The notes beneath the pieces were generated by a model. That model saw only the letters and a list, made by a program, of their open reading frames with translations. It did no database searches and was not told the DNA's origin. Of a stretch of DNA of 64,000 bases, positions 36,139 to 44,843 are shown one piece after another. A program made the position numbers and the translations under genes. Position 1 is the stretch's first letter. Each line of letters begins with the position of its first letter. Where the stretch lies: positions 62,001-126,000 of the forward strand of contig NZ_FQXV01000013.1 of the NCBI RefSeq assembly GCF_900130065.1, read 5' to 3'. Origin of the DNA: Sporobacter termitidis DSM 10068. Its GTDB lineage: Bacteria > Bacillota > Clostridia > Oscillospirales > Oscillospiraceae.

Positions 36139-36768
36139 ATGCCTAAAAGACCTCATCTGCTCCTGACCATGTGCCTGCTCCTGCTGCTGACGGCGGGCTG
36201 CGGCGAACGCGGCAAAAGCGACAGTACGCCGTCGGGCGGCACGGACTACGCGGCCACGGTCAACGAGGAGGATATGCCGTCGGCCTCCTCGGTCCAACAG
36301 CTGACAGAGGACTGTATCGGCGAGAGGTATGACAAAGCGGAGAACATCACTTACGAGGACTATAAGAACGCCGACGATATCGGCTATCTGGCGTTTTCAT
36401 ACGATAACGACGGCGCGGCGTACTATGGCTTTACGGTGGCGGAGCAGGAGGGCGACCGGTGGAAGCTGTACTATTTTGAGGACTATCCTAACGACGGGGA
36501 GGCGCCCGTGGCCATCACGCAGTTTATCGGTACATATCCCGGCGTGGAGAATATGAAGCTGCATATAACGGCGGGCCGCGTCAATGACGAGCATATCAGG
36601 AATATCGTGCTTTATTATCCGAAGGCGGATATCAAGGTCATATATCTGGACACGGACCAGCGGGGCTTCATCGACATCAAGATCAACTCCGTGGATTCCC
36701 TGACGAAAATCGACTGTAAATCGAGCACCGGGAAAATCATCTATTCCAGGGATTTTGACAAGAGCTGA
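36139..36768 (+). CDS. Lipoprotein of unknown function
   Basis: 209 aa. A lipoprotein signal peptide with lipobox LTAGC (Cys about residue 21) is followed by a Ser/Gly/Asp-rich linker and a globular domain rich in Tyr, Asp and Ile (residues about 60-205). No enzyme motif is seen. AAGGAG lies about nine bases before the ATG. It is a single gene; a bidirectional terminator separates it from the convergent dnaJ. It is anchored to the outer face of the membrane. Confidence 0.8.
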   Translation: MPKRPHLLLTMCLLLLLTAGCGERGKSDSTPSGGTDYAATVNEEDMPSASSVQQLTEDCIGERYDKAENITYEDYKNADDIGYLAFSYDNDGAAYYGFTVAEQEGDRWKLYYFEDYPNDGEAPVAITQFIGTYPGVENMKLHITAGRVNDEHIRNIVLYYPKADIKVIYLDTDQRGFIDIKINSVDSLTKIDCKSSTGKIIYSRDFDKS

Positions 36769-36771
36769 ATA

Positions 36772-36797
36772 AAAATCGCGGCCGGAGTGATCCGGCC
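36772..36797. terminator. Bidirectional terminator between lipoprotein gene and dnaJ
   Basis: Stem GGCCGGA / TCCGGCC (36780-36786 with 36791-36797), 4-nt loop. The minus strand continues into CGATTTTTATTC, which gives a U run for dnaJ transcripts. Confidence 0.8.
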
Positions 36798-36808
36798 ACG
36801 GCTTGTCA

Positions 36809-37933
36809 TTACAGGAGTTTCTTTTTCTTCTTGACGCCGGAGCCGCCGTCGCCAAGGGCGTCGGCGAACTTGCGCAAAAGGTCCTTCTGCTCATTGGTGA
36901 GCCCCGTGGGGATACCCACGCGGACGGTGACGTACTGGTCGCCGCGGCCGCCGCCCCGGAGATTCGTGATGCCCTTGCCCCGGAGCCGGAAGACGGTGCC
37001 GGACTGGGTGCCCTCCGGGATGTTGTATTTGACCTTGCCGTCCAGCGTGGGGACCTCCACCTCGGCGCCCAGGGCGGCCTGGACGATGGAAATGGGCATG
37101 TCGTACAATACGGCGTTGCCCTCCCGGGTGAAGAGCTGGTGGCGGGTGACGTTCACCGTCACGTAGAGGTCGCCGGGCTCACCGCCGTTTAAGCCGGCGC
37201 TGCCCTGGCCGCGGAGCGATATGGTCTGCCCGTCGTCGATGCCGGCGGGCACGCTGACCTTGATGGTCTTGTTCCGGCGGACCAGGCCGGCGCCCCGGCA
37301 TTTCTGGCAGGGCTGATGTATGATCTTGCCGCGGCCCTCACATTTGGGGCATTCGGATGTGCTTTGCATGATGCCGAAGGGTGTGCGGTTCTGCGTCGTC
37401 ACGGTGCCGGTGCCGTTACAGTGGGGGCACCGCTCCGCCGTGGTGCCCTCCTTGCAGCCGGAGCCGTGGCAGGTGTCGCACGTCTCGATGCGGGAGACGG
37501 ACACTTCCTTGTCGGCGCCGAAAGCAGCCTCTTCAAAGGATATCGTGACCTCCGTCTGGACCCGTTCTCCCTTGCGCGGCGCGTTCCTGTTGCGCGATGA
37601 GGAGCTGCCGGAGCCGAAGATGGAGCCAAAGATATCGCCGAGGTCGAAGTCCATCCCGCCGAAGCCTCCAAAGCCGCCGAAGCCGCCGCCCGCGCCGAAA
37701 TTCGGGTCGACGCCGGCGTGCCCGAACTGATCGTATTTCGACCGCTTGTCACTGTCGGAGAGGACCTCGTACGCCTCGTTGACCTCTTTGAAGTGTGCCT
37801 CCGCGTCTTTGTTCCCGGGGTTGACGTCCGGATGATATTTCTTTGCCAGCTGCCGGAACGCCTTTTTGATCTCGTCGTCGGAAGCGCCCGTGTGGAGCCC
37901 CAATACCTCGTAGTAGTCACGTTTGTCTGCCAT
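36809..37933 (-). CDS. dnaJ: Chaperone protein DnaJ
   Basis: 374 aa co-chaperone. The J domain (residues 1 to about 70) has the HPDVN motif. A Gly/Phe-rich region follows ([15 protein letters not shown]), then four zinc-binding repeats [24 protein letters not shown] and CQKCRGAG, and the C-terminal substrate domains. It stimulates DnaK ATPase activity and hands over unfolded proteins. It is last in the hrcA-grpE-dnaK-dnaJ order, separated from dnaK by a 109-bp gap with a hairpin. Confidence 0.97.
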   Translation of the reverse strand: MADKRDYYEVLGLHTGASDDEIKKAFRQLAKKYHPDVNPGNKDAEAHFKEVNEAYEVLSDSDKRSKYDQFGHAGVDPNFGAGGGFGGFGGFGGMDFDLGDIFGSIFGSGSSSSRNRNAPRKGERVQTEVTISFEEAAFGADKEVSVSRIETCDTCHGSGCKEGTTAERCPHCNGTGTVTTQNRTPFGIMQSTSECPKCEGRGKIIHQPCQKCRGAGLVRRNKTIKVSVPAGIDDGQTISLRGQGSAGLNGGEPGDLYVTVNVTRHQLFTREGNAVLYDMPISIVQAALGAEVEVPTLDGKVKYNIPEGTQSGTVFRLRGKGITNLRGGGRGDQYVTVRVGIPTGLTNEQKDLLRKFADALGDGGSGVKKKKKLL

Positions 37934-37976
37934 GAATCAAGCCTGCCTCTCATTGATGCCTGCCGCCTTATCACGA

Positions 37977-38012
37977 CGAAGAATCTCCGTCAAAGCATGA
38001 GGAGATTCTTCG
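37977..38012 (-). terminator. Hairpin between dnaK and dnaJ
   Basis: Perfect 12-bp stem (37977-37988 with 38001-38012, arm CGAAGAATCTCC), 12-nt loop, no T run after it. It probably attenuates or stabilises the 3' end of dnaK mRNA so DnaK exceeds DnaJ. Confidence 0.55.
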
Positions 38013-38042
38013 TTATATTGAGTGGCAGGGTTAAGAAGTATT

Positions 38043-39905
38043 TTATTTCTTATCGTCGTCGACAACTTCATAATCGGCGTCGTAATACTGGCCGCCGCCG
38101 GGGGCGCTGCCGCCGTCCGTACCGCCGTCCGTGCCGCCGTCTGGGCCGGGGGCGCCGCCGGGCTGCTGCGGGTTCGCGCCCGCGTACAGCTTTTCGCTGA
38201 CGGCGTAAAAGGCCTTCTGGAGCTCTTCCGTGGCGCTCTTGATGGCGTCGCCGTCGGTGCCGGAGAGCGCTGTTTTGACCTTGGCGATGGCGTCCTCAAT
38301 GGTCTTTTTGTCGGCGGCGTCGACCTTGTCGCCCATGTCGTTGAGCGTCTTCTCGCTCTGGTAGACCATCTGGTCGGCATGGTTCCTGGTGTCGATCTCG
38401 TCCTTGCGCGCGGCGTCCTCCTTGGCGTACTGCTCCGCTTCCTGAACGGCCTTGCTGATGTCGTCCTTGGAAAGGTTTGTGGAGGAGGTGATGGCGATGT
38501 GCTGCTCCTTGCCGGTGCCCAGGTCCTTGGCGGAGACGTTTACGATGCCGTTGGCGTCGATATCGAAGGTGACCTCGATCTGCGGCACGCCGCGGCGGGC
38601 CGGGGCGATGCCGTCCAGATGGAAGCGGCCCAGGGTCTTGTTATACTGCGCCATCTCGCGCTCGCCCTGCAGCACGTGGACCTCGACGGAGGTCTGGTTG
38701 TCGGCGGCGGTGGAGAAGACCTGGCTCTTCTTTGTGGGGATTGTCGTGTTGCGCTCGATGAGCTTGGTGAACACGCCGCCCAGAGTCTCGATGCCCAGGG
38801 ACAGCGGGGTGACGTCCAGAAGCAGGATGCCCTCCACGTCGCCGCCCAGAACGCCGCCCTGGACCGCCGCGCCGACCGCGACGCACTCGTCGGGGTTGAT
38901 GCCCTTGAACGGGTCTTTGCCGGTGATGCGCTTGACCGCTTCCTGAACGGCGGGGATACGCGTGGAGCCGCCGACCAGCAGGACCTTCGACAGCTGGTTC
39001 GGGGATAGGCCGGCGTCGCTGAGGGCCTGGTTGACGGGGCCCATGGTCTTCTCGACGAGACTGCCGGTGAGCTCGTTGAACTTGGCGCGGGTCAGCGTCG
39101 TGTCCAGATGCTTCGGGCCGGTGGCGTCCGCCGTGATGTAGGGCAGATTGATCGTCGCCTGCGTCACGCCGGAGAGGTCGATCTTCGCCTTCTCGGCGGC
39201 CTCGCGGAGCCTCTGCATGGCGATTTTGTCGCCGGAGAGGTCGATGCCGGTGTCCTTTTTGAACTCGCCCAGCAGGTAGGTGACGATGCAGTCGTCAAAA
39301 TCGTCGCCGCCCAGGCGGTTGTTGCCGGCGGTGGCCTTGACCTCGATGACGCCGTCGCCGATCTCCAGAATGGAGACGTCAAAGGTGCCGCCGCCCAGGT
39401 CGTAGACCATGATCGTCTGCTCCTGCTCCTTGTCCAACCCGTAGGCCAGCGCCGCGGCCGTCGGCTCGTTGATGATACGCTTGACGTCGAGGCCGGCGAT
39501 CTTGCCGGCGTCCTTCGTGGCCTGGCGCTGGGAGTCGGTGAAGTAGGCGGGGACGGTGATGACGGCTTCGGTCACCTTCGTGCCGAGATAGCCCTCCGCG
39601 TCCGCCTTGAGCTTGCTAAGGATCATCGCGGAAATTTCCTGCGGTGTGTACTGCTTGTTGTCGATACCGACCTTGTAGTTGCTGCCCATTTCACGCTTGA
39701 TGGATATGACGGTGCGGTCCGGGTTGGTGATGGCCTGCCGTTTGGCGACCTGACCGACCATGCGCTCGCCGTCCTTTGAAAACGCGACGACGGACGGCGT
39801 TGTGCGCGCGCCCTCGGCGTTGGGGATGACTATCGGCTCTCCGCCTTCAATAACGGCGACGCAGGAATTTGTCGTGCCGAGATCTATACCAATGATTTTT
39901 CCCAT
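38043..39905 (-). CDS. dnaK: Chaperone protein DnaK (Hsp70)
   Basis: 620 aa. The ATPase domain has [14 protein letters not shown] at the start, [14 protein letters not shown], and [16 protein letters not shown]. The substrate domain follows, and a helical lid leads to a Gly/Asp-rich tail ending in a run of Asp (EVVDDDKK) typical of DnaK. It lacks the 24-residue insert of Gram-negative DnaK, as expected for Firmicutes. It lies 42 bp after grpE. The CIRCE/HrcA system at the operon head controls it. Confidence 0.97.
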   Translation of the reverse strand: MGKIIGIDLGTTNSCVAVIEGGEPIVIPNAEGARTTPSVVAFSKDGERMVGQVAKRQAITNPDRTVISIKREMGSNYKVGIDNKQYTPQEISAMILSKLKADAEGYLGTKVTEAVITVPAYFTDSQRQATKDAGKIAGLDVKRIINEPTAAALAYGLDKEQEQTIMVYDLGGGTFDVSILEIGDGVIEVKATAGNNRLGGDDFDDCIVTYLLGEFKKDTGIDLSGDKIAMQRLREAAEKAKIDLSGVTQATINLPYITADATGPKHLDTTLTRAKFNELTGSLVEKTMGPVNQALSDAGLSPNQLSKVLLVGGSTRIPAVQEAVKRITGKDPFKGINPDECVAVGAAVQGGVLGGDVEGILLLDVTPLSLGIETLGGVFTKLIERNTTIPTKKSQVFSTAADNQTSVEVHVLQGEREMAQYNKTLGRFHLDGIAPARRGVPQIEVTFDIDANGIVNVSAKDLGTGKEQHIAITSSTNLSKDDISKAVQEAEQYAKEDAARKDEIDTRNHADQMVYQSEKTLNDMGDKVDAADKKTIEDAIAKVKTALSGTDGDAIKSATEELQKAFYAVSEKLYAGANPQQPGGAPGPDGGTDGGTDGGSAPGGGQYYDADYEVVDDDKK

Positions 39906-39947
39906 GTGAATTGTCCTCCTAATATTTAAATGTCGTAGCAGTCATTT

Positions 39948-40469
39948 TCAGTTGGCGACCTTGACCATGGAGCAGCGGATCACCTTATCGCCGAGCTTGA
40001 AGCCCTTTTCAAATTCCTCGGCAATCGTCGAGGCGCCGAAGGCGGGGTCCTCCACGTGCATGACGGCGTTGTGAACATCGGGATTGAAGGGCTCCCCGAC
40101 GGCGGGGATCTCCGTCACGCCGCACTTTTCCAAAATGTCCTTGAGCTGCGCCATCGTCATTTCGACGCCCTTGAAAAAGGCGTCGTCCGAGCATTCCTGG
40201 CTCAAGGCGCGGGCCAGGTTGTCGTAAACCGGCAGAAGCTTTTTGATGGTGTCCGAGCGGACGTCGTCGTACAGCGCCTCGCGCTCTTTTATGCTGCGTT
40301 TTCTGTAGTTGTCGTATTCGGCGGCCAGCCGGAGATACTTATCTTTTTCGGCTTTCAGCGCCGTTTCAAGCTCCTCTGTCTTAGAAGTCTCGGGAGCCGG
40401 GGTTTCCTCCACGATTTCAGCCTCCAGGGGTATTTCCTCGGGCGCTTCATCTTTCTTGGCCTTTGACAT
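39948..40469 (-). CDS. grpE: Nucleotide exchange factor GrpE
   Basis: 173 aa. An acidic N-terminal tail (EEIPLEAEIVEETPAPE) precedes a coiled-coil (residues about 35-85, containing AEYDNYRKRS) and the beta-rich C-terminal domain (VGEPFNPDVHNAVMHVED). It releases ADP from DnaK. AAGGAG lies nine bases before ATG 40469. It follows hrcA by 27 bp. Confidence 0.95.
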   Translation of the reverse strand: MSKAKKDEAPEEIPLEAEIVEETPAPETSKTEELETALKAEKDKYLRLAAEYDNYRKRSIKEREALYDDVRSDTIKKLLPVYDNLARALSQECSDDAFFKGVEMTMAQLKDILEKCGVTEIPAVGEPFNPDVHNAVMHVEDPAFGASTIAEEFEKGFKLGDKVIRCSMVKVAN

Positions 40470-40496
40470 TGTATCATCTCCTTAGAATAATTATCT

Positions 40497-41576
40497 TTAT
40501 GGCGGGCTCTTGTCATGCCCTTCGGCAAGGCTGCCCGGCGGCTTGTCGCCGCCCGATAAAAGCCAGCTCAGGCCCCGGGCGATATACCCGAGGCGCGCGG
40601 CGACCTTTGAATAGTCCATGCGCGTCGGCCCGACGACGCCGATAAGCCCCTGCATGTCGTCTCCGGCGTCGTAGCGCGCCACGATCACGCTGGAATCGCG
40701 CAGCTCCTCGGCCAGATTTTCGGGCCCAATGGTGATTTTCATACCGCCGCTGTCCTCGGGCGCCGGACCCGGGAGCCTCAGCAGCTCCTCCTCGTCCGAC
40801 AGATAGCGGAGGAGACGCTGGGCTTTCTCAACGTCCCTGTACTCGGGATACTCCAGCAGATTCGAGGTGCCCGCGATATGGGTCTCTCTCAGCTTTGTTT
40901 CATATAAAAGCTCGATGGCAAAGCCGGCGATGACGGCGACGATGCCCATCTCGTCACCCGCGGCCCGTTCCGTGGAGGAGATCAGCTGGGTGGTGATCCG
41001 GTCCTCCGTAATATTTGTAAAGCTGGCGTTGAAAAGCGTGGCAAGCTTTGTCAGCGTGCCCTGCTCGGTGGGGAACGGCAGCTGGACCAGCTTGTTTTTC
41101 ACTGTTTTGTTACTCAGCATCGCGACGACGATAAATGTATTCGGGTCGACATAGATGATGTCGAAGCGCGAGACGGTGACGATGGAGGCCGCGGCGCTCA
41201 GGGCGTATGCCGGCAGGCTCACAAGCTGCGAGGTCAGGCGCCCCACATCGGTGAGCAGCTTGTCGAGCTGCTGGATGCGGCTTTTCAGCGTGCGGTTGAT
41301 CGTCTCGGTTTCTTCCAGCGACAGCCTGTGCTGGCGCATGAGCTCGTTGACGTACATGCGGTAGCCCTGGGGCGTGGGTATCCGGCCGGCAGAGGTATGC
41401 GGCTGCTCCAGAAGGCCCATCGATTCCAGCTCCGCCATTTCGTTGCGGATGGTGGCCGGCGAGACGTTCATGCCGATGTCGCCGGCAATGGCTTTCGAGC
41501 CGACGGGTTCCGCCGTCTCGACGTACTGGTCGATCACGGCGCGCAGTATTCTTTTTTTACGCTCGCCGAGATCCAT
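40497..41576 (-). CDS. hrcA: Heat-inducible transcription repressor HrcA
   Basis: 359 aa repressor of class I heat-shock genes. The N-terminal winged helix (RKKRILRAVIDQYVETAEPVGS, SPATIRNEMAELE) and the two conserved downstream domains (SAGRIPTPQGYRMYVN, and IGVVGPTRMDYSKVAARL near the C-terminus) are clear. ATG 41576 is chosen over TTG 41594; AAAGG lies ten bases upstream. It binds the CIRCE element 39 bp upstream and is itself the first gene of the operon it represses. Confidence 0.95.
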   Translation of the reverse strand: MDLGERKKRILRAVIDQYVETAEPVGSKAIAGDIGMNVSPATIRNEMAELESMGLLEQPHTSAGRIPTPQGYRMYVNELMRQHRLSLEETETINRTLKSRIQQLDKLLTDVGRLTSQLVSLPAYALSAAASIVTVSRFDIIYVDPNTFIVVAMLSNKTVKNKLVQLPFPTEQGTLTKLATLFNASFTNITEDRITTQLISSTERAAGDEMGIVAVIAGFAIELLYETKLRETHIAGTSNLLEYPEYRDVEKAQRLLRYLSDEEELLRLPGPAPEDSGGMKITIGPENLAEELRDSSVIVARYDAGDDMQGLIGVVGPTRMDYSKVAARLGYIARGLSWLLSGGDKPPGSLAEGHDKSPP

Positions 41577-41614
41577 ATCCCGTCTACCTTTCAAGCCGGC
41601 GCCGTTTCAGAGAA

Positions 41615-41641
41615 TTAGCACTCTCCCCTTGGGAGTGCTAG
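41615..41641 (-). promoter_or_regulatory. CIRCE operator for HrcA
   Basis: TTAGCACTC, 9-bp spacer, GAGTGCTAG: only one base differs from the consensus inverted repeat. The predicted transcription start (about 41639) falls inside it, which fits repression by occlusion. An extra half-site TTAGCAC lies at about 41649-41655. Confidence 0.95.
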
Positions 41642-41645
41642 CCAT

Positions 41646-41674
41646 AATTTAGCACTATGGAGCATTGATGTCAA
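41646..41674 (-). promoter_or_regulatory. SigA promoter of the hrcA operon
   Basis: Minus strand: TTGACA (41669-41674), 17-bp spacer, TAAATT (41646-41651), directly upstream of CIRCE. Confidence 0.85.
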
Positions 41675-41826
41675 GTACCTTGTTCATATTGTTTTTATTT
41701 TATTAATAATCTGAAAGATTTTATGTATTGTTACTTTTGTAAATTATTGTTGTTGCATTTAAAATATCAATCAAGTATCCTTGATGCACCAAATGGGAGT
41801 TGTGTCGGTTCTTCGACGGGAAGCTG

Positions 41827-42498
41827 GTGAATTTATTGAAGAGAATCCTTACGCGCGTTCTGCTGGTCATCGTCGGTATCGCCGTCGGCGTGGCGGCATG
41901 CCTGGCGGCATATTACACATCGGGTGACGGGCTGTTTGAAAAAACGGTGGGCACCAAAAAACCCGCGGCCTCGGTTTCTCTCAGGGCCGCCGCGACAAAC
42001 GCCGAGCTGACACAATACGCCTACAAAGTGCTGGATTATATTAAAGCCGGCGATTACGCGGGCCTGTCGTCGATGGTCCATCCCGAGTTCGGCGTCGTTT
42101 TTTCGCCCTACGCCACCATCAACCTGACGTCGAACAAATGCTTTACCGCGGCGCAGGTGGGCGCCTTTGCGGGCGATAACAACAAATACGTGTGGGGCAA
42201 GTACGACGGTAGCGGGAGCCCGATCGAAATGACGCCGGCAGATTATTTCAAGAAATTCGTGTTTGACAAGGATTATACGCTGGCCACCCAGATCGGCGTG
42301 GATACCGTCATTAAAACCGGCAACTCGCTGGAGAACATCAAGGACGTTTTTCCGAACATCCGGTACGTCGATTTCCACATTCCCGGGACGGACGCGAATG
42401 CCGACGGCCTCGACTGGAGCAGCCTGCGGCTCGGCTTTGAAAAATATAACGGCGAGCTGAAGCTGACCGTGATCGTGCACAGCGTATGGACTGTTTAA
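41827..42498 (+). CDS. Membrane-anchored or exported protein of unknown function
   Basis: About 223 aa. The N-terminal hydrophobic segment (VLLVIVGIAVGVAACLAAYYTSG) is a signal anchor or signal peptide, followed by a soluble domain (residues about 55-220) with YVWGKYDGSGSPIEMTPADYFKKFVF and a C-terminal LKLTVIVHSVWTV. There is no recognised family. The start is uncertain: GTG 41827 is taken; TTG 41800 and TTG 41836 are alternatives, none with an ideal ribosome site. A terminator follows the stop. Confidence 0.7.
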   Translation: MNLLKRILTRVLLVIVGIAVGVAACLAAYYTSGDGLFEKTVGTKKPAASVSLRAAATNAELTQYAYKVLDYIKAGDYAGLSSMVHPEFGVVFSPYATINLTSNKCFTAAQVGAFAGDNNKYVWGKYDGSGSPIEMTPADYFKKFVFDKDYTLATQIGVDTVIKTGNSLENIKDVFPNIRYVDFHIPGTDANADGLDWSSLRLGFEKYNGELKLTVIVHSVWTV

Positions 42499-42519
42499 TT
42501 TTCCTCAACAATTAGTTAC

Positions 42520-42563
42520 AAAGGGCTGACAAACGGTGAAATTTGTCGGCTCTTTTATTTTTT
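42520..42563 (+). terminator. Intrinsic terminator
   Basis: Imperfect stem AAAGGGCTGACAAA with TTTGTCGGCTCTTT (G-U allowed) followed by TATTTTTTT, 22 bp past the stop at 42498. Confidence 0.8.
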
Positions 42564-42676
42564 TGCCGATTTGTCTGACAACATTTAGCACGCAATTATT
42601 TATATAATTGAACATACTAAAACTGCATCAACCAGATAAGAGGAACCGTCCGCGGTTCTTTCAACAGGAGGCAAAA

Positions 42677-43078
42677 ATGAAAAAAGCATGGTATCTTATC
42701 CTGGCGGTCGTCATGGTATGCGTTCTGGCCGGCTGCAATGTCGCGCCCAACGTGCCCGGCGTGACGCCGTACGCATCGCCCGGGACATACACCAGCCCGG
42801 CATATGGCAATAACCTGGGCAGAGCGTACAACAACCTGACGAGAGGCAACAGTCTGACCAGAGGCGCAACCAACGGCGCGACCAACGGGATGCCAAAGGG
42901 GACCTCAAACGGCGCGGTGAAGCCCGGTGCGCCCGGCACGTACGGCTCCGGCAGCAATGTCAACAGCAGCAAAAAGACCGATACGCCCACCAGCAGAATG
43001 AACAGGCTCATGAACCAGCGCGCCTATATTAATATCAACCCCGGCGACAGCGCCGCCTTCGACTTTTCAAAGCGGTAA
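42677..43078 (+). CDS. Small Asn/Thr/Gly-rich lipoprotein
   Basis: 133 aa. The signal peptide MKKAWYLILAVVMVCVLAGC has a lipobox LAGC with Cys at residue 20. The mature part has short imperfect repeats (NNLTRG, NSLTRG, ATNGATNG, PKGTSNG) and is rich in Pro, Gly and Asn, so it is largely unstructured. It ends NINPGDSAAFDFSKR. AGGAGG lies six bases before ATG 42677. No family is recognised; a surface or spore-envelope role is possible. Confidence 0.75.
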   Translation: MKKAWYLILAVVMVCVLAGCNVAPNVPGVTPYASPGTYTSPAYGNNLGRAYNNLTRGNSLTRGATNGATNGMPKGTSNGAVKPGAPGTYGSGSNVNSSKKTDTPTSRMNRLMNQRAYININPGDSAAFDFSKR

Positions 43079-43089
43079 CAATGGAAAAA

Positions 43090-43119
43090 CAGATACCGGA
43101 AAGCTCCGGTATCTGTTTT
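43090..43119 (+). terminator. Intrinsic terminator of the lipoprotein gene
   Basis: Perfect 11-bp stem (43090-43100 with 43105-43115, arm CAGATACCGGA), 4-nt loop, then TTTTA. Confidence 0.9.
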
Positions 43120-43140
43120 AATAAGCGCTGGGTGAGTATG

Positions 43141-43254
43141 CCGTAGGGCGGGGGCTTGCTCCCGCCGCCGCTTGCGCGGTGCGGCGCCGACATGTTCCCT
43201 CCTTCAGTCGCTTACGGGCGACAGCTCCCTCGTCTAAGGGAGCCGGAGAAGTCG
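43141..43254. repeat. Dispersed-repeat-like palindromes next to ribU
   Basis: Short GC palindromes in a row: GCGGGGGC / CTCCCGC near 43148-43164 and CTCCCT / AGGGAG near 43222-43240, in a CGACAGCTCCCTCGTC context of the kind scattered through Clostridial genomes. No gene is present. Confidence 0.5.
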
Positions 43255-43833
43255 TTAAATCTTATTGTCCGCGCTTTTTTTGGCGCCGAAGCCCGAGCCG
43301 TGGATAATGTACTTGGAGATGGATTTATACACCAGGAAGGTGACCGTAGAGTTGATGCCGGCCTTGATGAGGTTAAACGGCGCGATGATCGGCAGCAGCA
43401 GCGGGTCGACGGCGCTGGCGGGCACCATCAAAAACAGCGGCGTGACAAAGTGGTTGGCGATCACCATGACGACGCTCATCGCCACTGTGCCGCAGCCGAG
43501 GCCGATAATGGCGCCGGCGCGCGTATGCCTGAAGCGGTAGATGGCACTGGCCACGACCACGAGGGTGGAGGTGGCGATGGCGTGCATCAAAAACCCGTAA
43601 AGGCCGCTGGCCGCGCTGACCGTCAGCGCCTGGATGCCGCTGGCGACCAGTGTCAGGAGGATGCCGGCCACAGGTCCGAAGGCGAAGGCGCCGATCAGTA
43701 TCGGGATGTCGGCGGGGTCGTATTCGAGATATGCCGCGGCGGGGAAGATGGGAAAATGGATAAGGTAAACCAAAACGACGGACAGAGCAATAAAAAATGC
43801 CATGATAACAAGATTGCGCGTGGTGAATTTCAT
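43255..43833 (-). CDS. ribU: Riboflavin ECF transporter S component RibU
   Basis: 192 aa with six membrane helices. It begins MKFTTRNLVIMAFFIALSVVLVYL and has the RibU-like PIFPAAAYLEYDPADIPILIGAFAFGP block. It is the substrate-binding subunit of an energy-coupling-factor importer and would use the shared EcfA/A'/T module encoded elsewhere. GGAGG precedes the ATG. An FMN riboswitch and a terminator hairpin lie directly upstream, which confirms flavin specificity and gives the control: high FMN stops transcription. Confidence 0.95.
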   Translation of the reverse strand: MKFTTRNLVIMAFFIALSVVLVYLIHFPIFPAAAYLEYDPADIPILIGAFAFGPVAGILLTLVASGIQALTVSAASGLYGFLMHAIATSTLVVVASAIYRFRHTRAGAIIGLGCGTVAMSVVMVIANHFVTPLFLMVPASAVDPLLLPIIAPFNLIKAGINSTVTFLVYKSISKYIIHGSGFGAKKSADNKI

Positions 43834-43847
43834 CGGGCCGACCTCCG

Positions 43848-43885
43848 GAAAATAATAAACACCCGAAAGACATGTCTTTCAGGTG
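43848..43885 (-). terminator. Terminator of the FMN riboswitch expression platform
   Basis: 11-bp stem (43860-43870 with 43875-43885; one G-U) with loop CATG, followed on the minus strand by TTTATTATTTT, between the aptamer and the ribU start. Confidence 0.85.
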
Positions 43886-43911
43886 ACTTAAATGCCAAAC
43901 TGCCGTTTGAC

Positions 43912-44030
43912 GAAATCTTCTCTCATCCAGACTTTAACTGTCGGTATTGGAGTTGCACCAATTCATGCGCTCTCGCGCTCGCGGACTGTACCGCCGATCG
44001 GGAATTACACCCTGCCCTGAAGACAACGTA
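43912..44030 (-). promoter_or_regulatory. FMN riboswitch (RFN element)
   Basis: Minus strand carries the RFN core in order: CTTCAGGGCAGGGTGTAATT, CCGATCGGCGGTACAGTCCG, GGTGCAACTCC, ATACCGACAGTTAAAGTCTG and GATGAGAGAAGA. All conserved blocks of the class are present. It controls ribU through the following terminator. Confidence 0.95.
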
Positions 44031-44047
44031 TTCAAATATTTGCTGTC

Positions 44048-44075
44048 ATTATAGCAGATTCCGCGCAAAATGCAA
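44048..44075 (-). promoter_or_regulatory. SigA promoter of the FMN riboswitch-ribU transcript
   Basis: Minus strand: TTGCAT (44070-44075), 16-bp spacer, TATAAT (44048-44053); the transcript would start about 10 nt before the aptamer. Confidence 0.75.
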
Positions 44076-44151
44076 CTTTATTTTTTGACAAATGATGACG
44101 GGCATATTAGAATATGACTTATTAAAAATGATGAAACTGTCCGGGAGATAT

Positions 44152-44661
44152 ATGAGCCAGACGACTGAGCGCATGACCACCTGCTGCTTTTCCGGCTACC
44201 GGCCCGACAAGCTCCCCTGGGGATATAACGAGGACGACGAACGGTGCCTGCGGCTCAGGGAAAAATTATGTGATATTGTTTCCGCCGTTTACGCGTCCGG
44301 CATCCGCCATTTTATCTGCGGGATGGCGCTGGGCTGCGACACGCTTTTCTGCGAGACGGCCCTGCAGCTCCGCGACGACCATCCGGACGTGACGCTGGAG
44401 GCCGCCCTGCCGTGCGAGGATCAGGCCGCCCGCTGGAACGAGGCCCAGCGCAGCAGATATTTTAAGCTGGTGGAGCAGTGCGACGTGGAGACCCTTGTCA
44501 GCAGGAAATACACGCCGGACTGCATGATGCGCCGTAATATGTACATGGTAGACCACGCCTCGCTCCTCATCGCCGTCTACGACGGACGCTTCGGCGGCAC
44601 CATGCAAACCGTGGGCTACGCCGGCCGGCAAGGCTTGGAAATCATCCAGATAAAGCCGTAG
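44152..44661 (+). CDS. SLOG-family protein (DUF1273/YpsA-like)
   Basis: About 169 aa. A Rossmann-like SLOG/DUF1273 domain is seen: TTCCFSGYRPDKLPWGY at the start, FICGMALGCDTLFCE (nucleotide-binding loop), EAALPCEDQAARW, and SLLIAVYDGRFGGTMQTVGYA. SLOG proteins bind nucleotides or sugar-nucleotide ligands; B. subtilis YpsA is linked to cell-division control. ATG 44152 has GGGAG four bases upstream; a later ATG at 44173 is possible. Exact function unknown. Confidence 0.82.
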   Translation: MSQTTERMTTCCFSGYRPDKLPWGYNEDDERCLRLREKLCDIVSAVYASGIRHFICGMALGCDTLFCETALQLRDDHPDVTLEAALPCEDQAARWNEAQRSRYFKLVEQCDVETLVSRKYTPDCMMRRNMYMVDHASLLIAVYDGRFGGTMQTVGYAGRQGLEIIQIKP

Positions 44662-44718
44662 GCGGTTTCTGCCGGATATAAATGCCAGATTCGGCTAACA
44701 GATCCCATATTGGCCGAT

Positions 44719-44758
44719 AACAGCCGGATGAAATAACGGCTGTTTCTTTCGTCTTTTT
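44719..44758 (+). terminator. Intrinsic terminator of the SLOG gene
   Basis: Stem AACAGCCG / CGGCTGTT (44719-44726 with 44737-44744), then a T-rich tract TCTTTCGTCTTTTTT. Confidence 0.8.
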
Positions 44759-44843
44759 TACTATCGGTGCGGCTCCTGATTTGTGTATATGGACAAATAG
44801 AGGCAGAATACACTATACCAATCTCGTTTTTGGTGGTGTGTAT

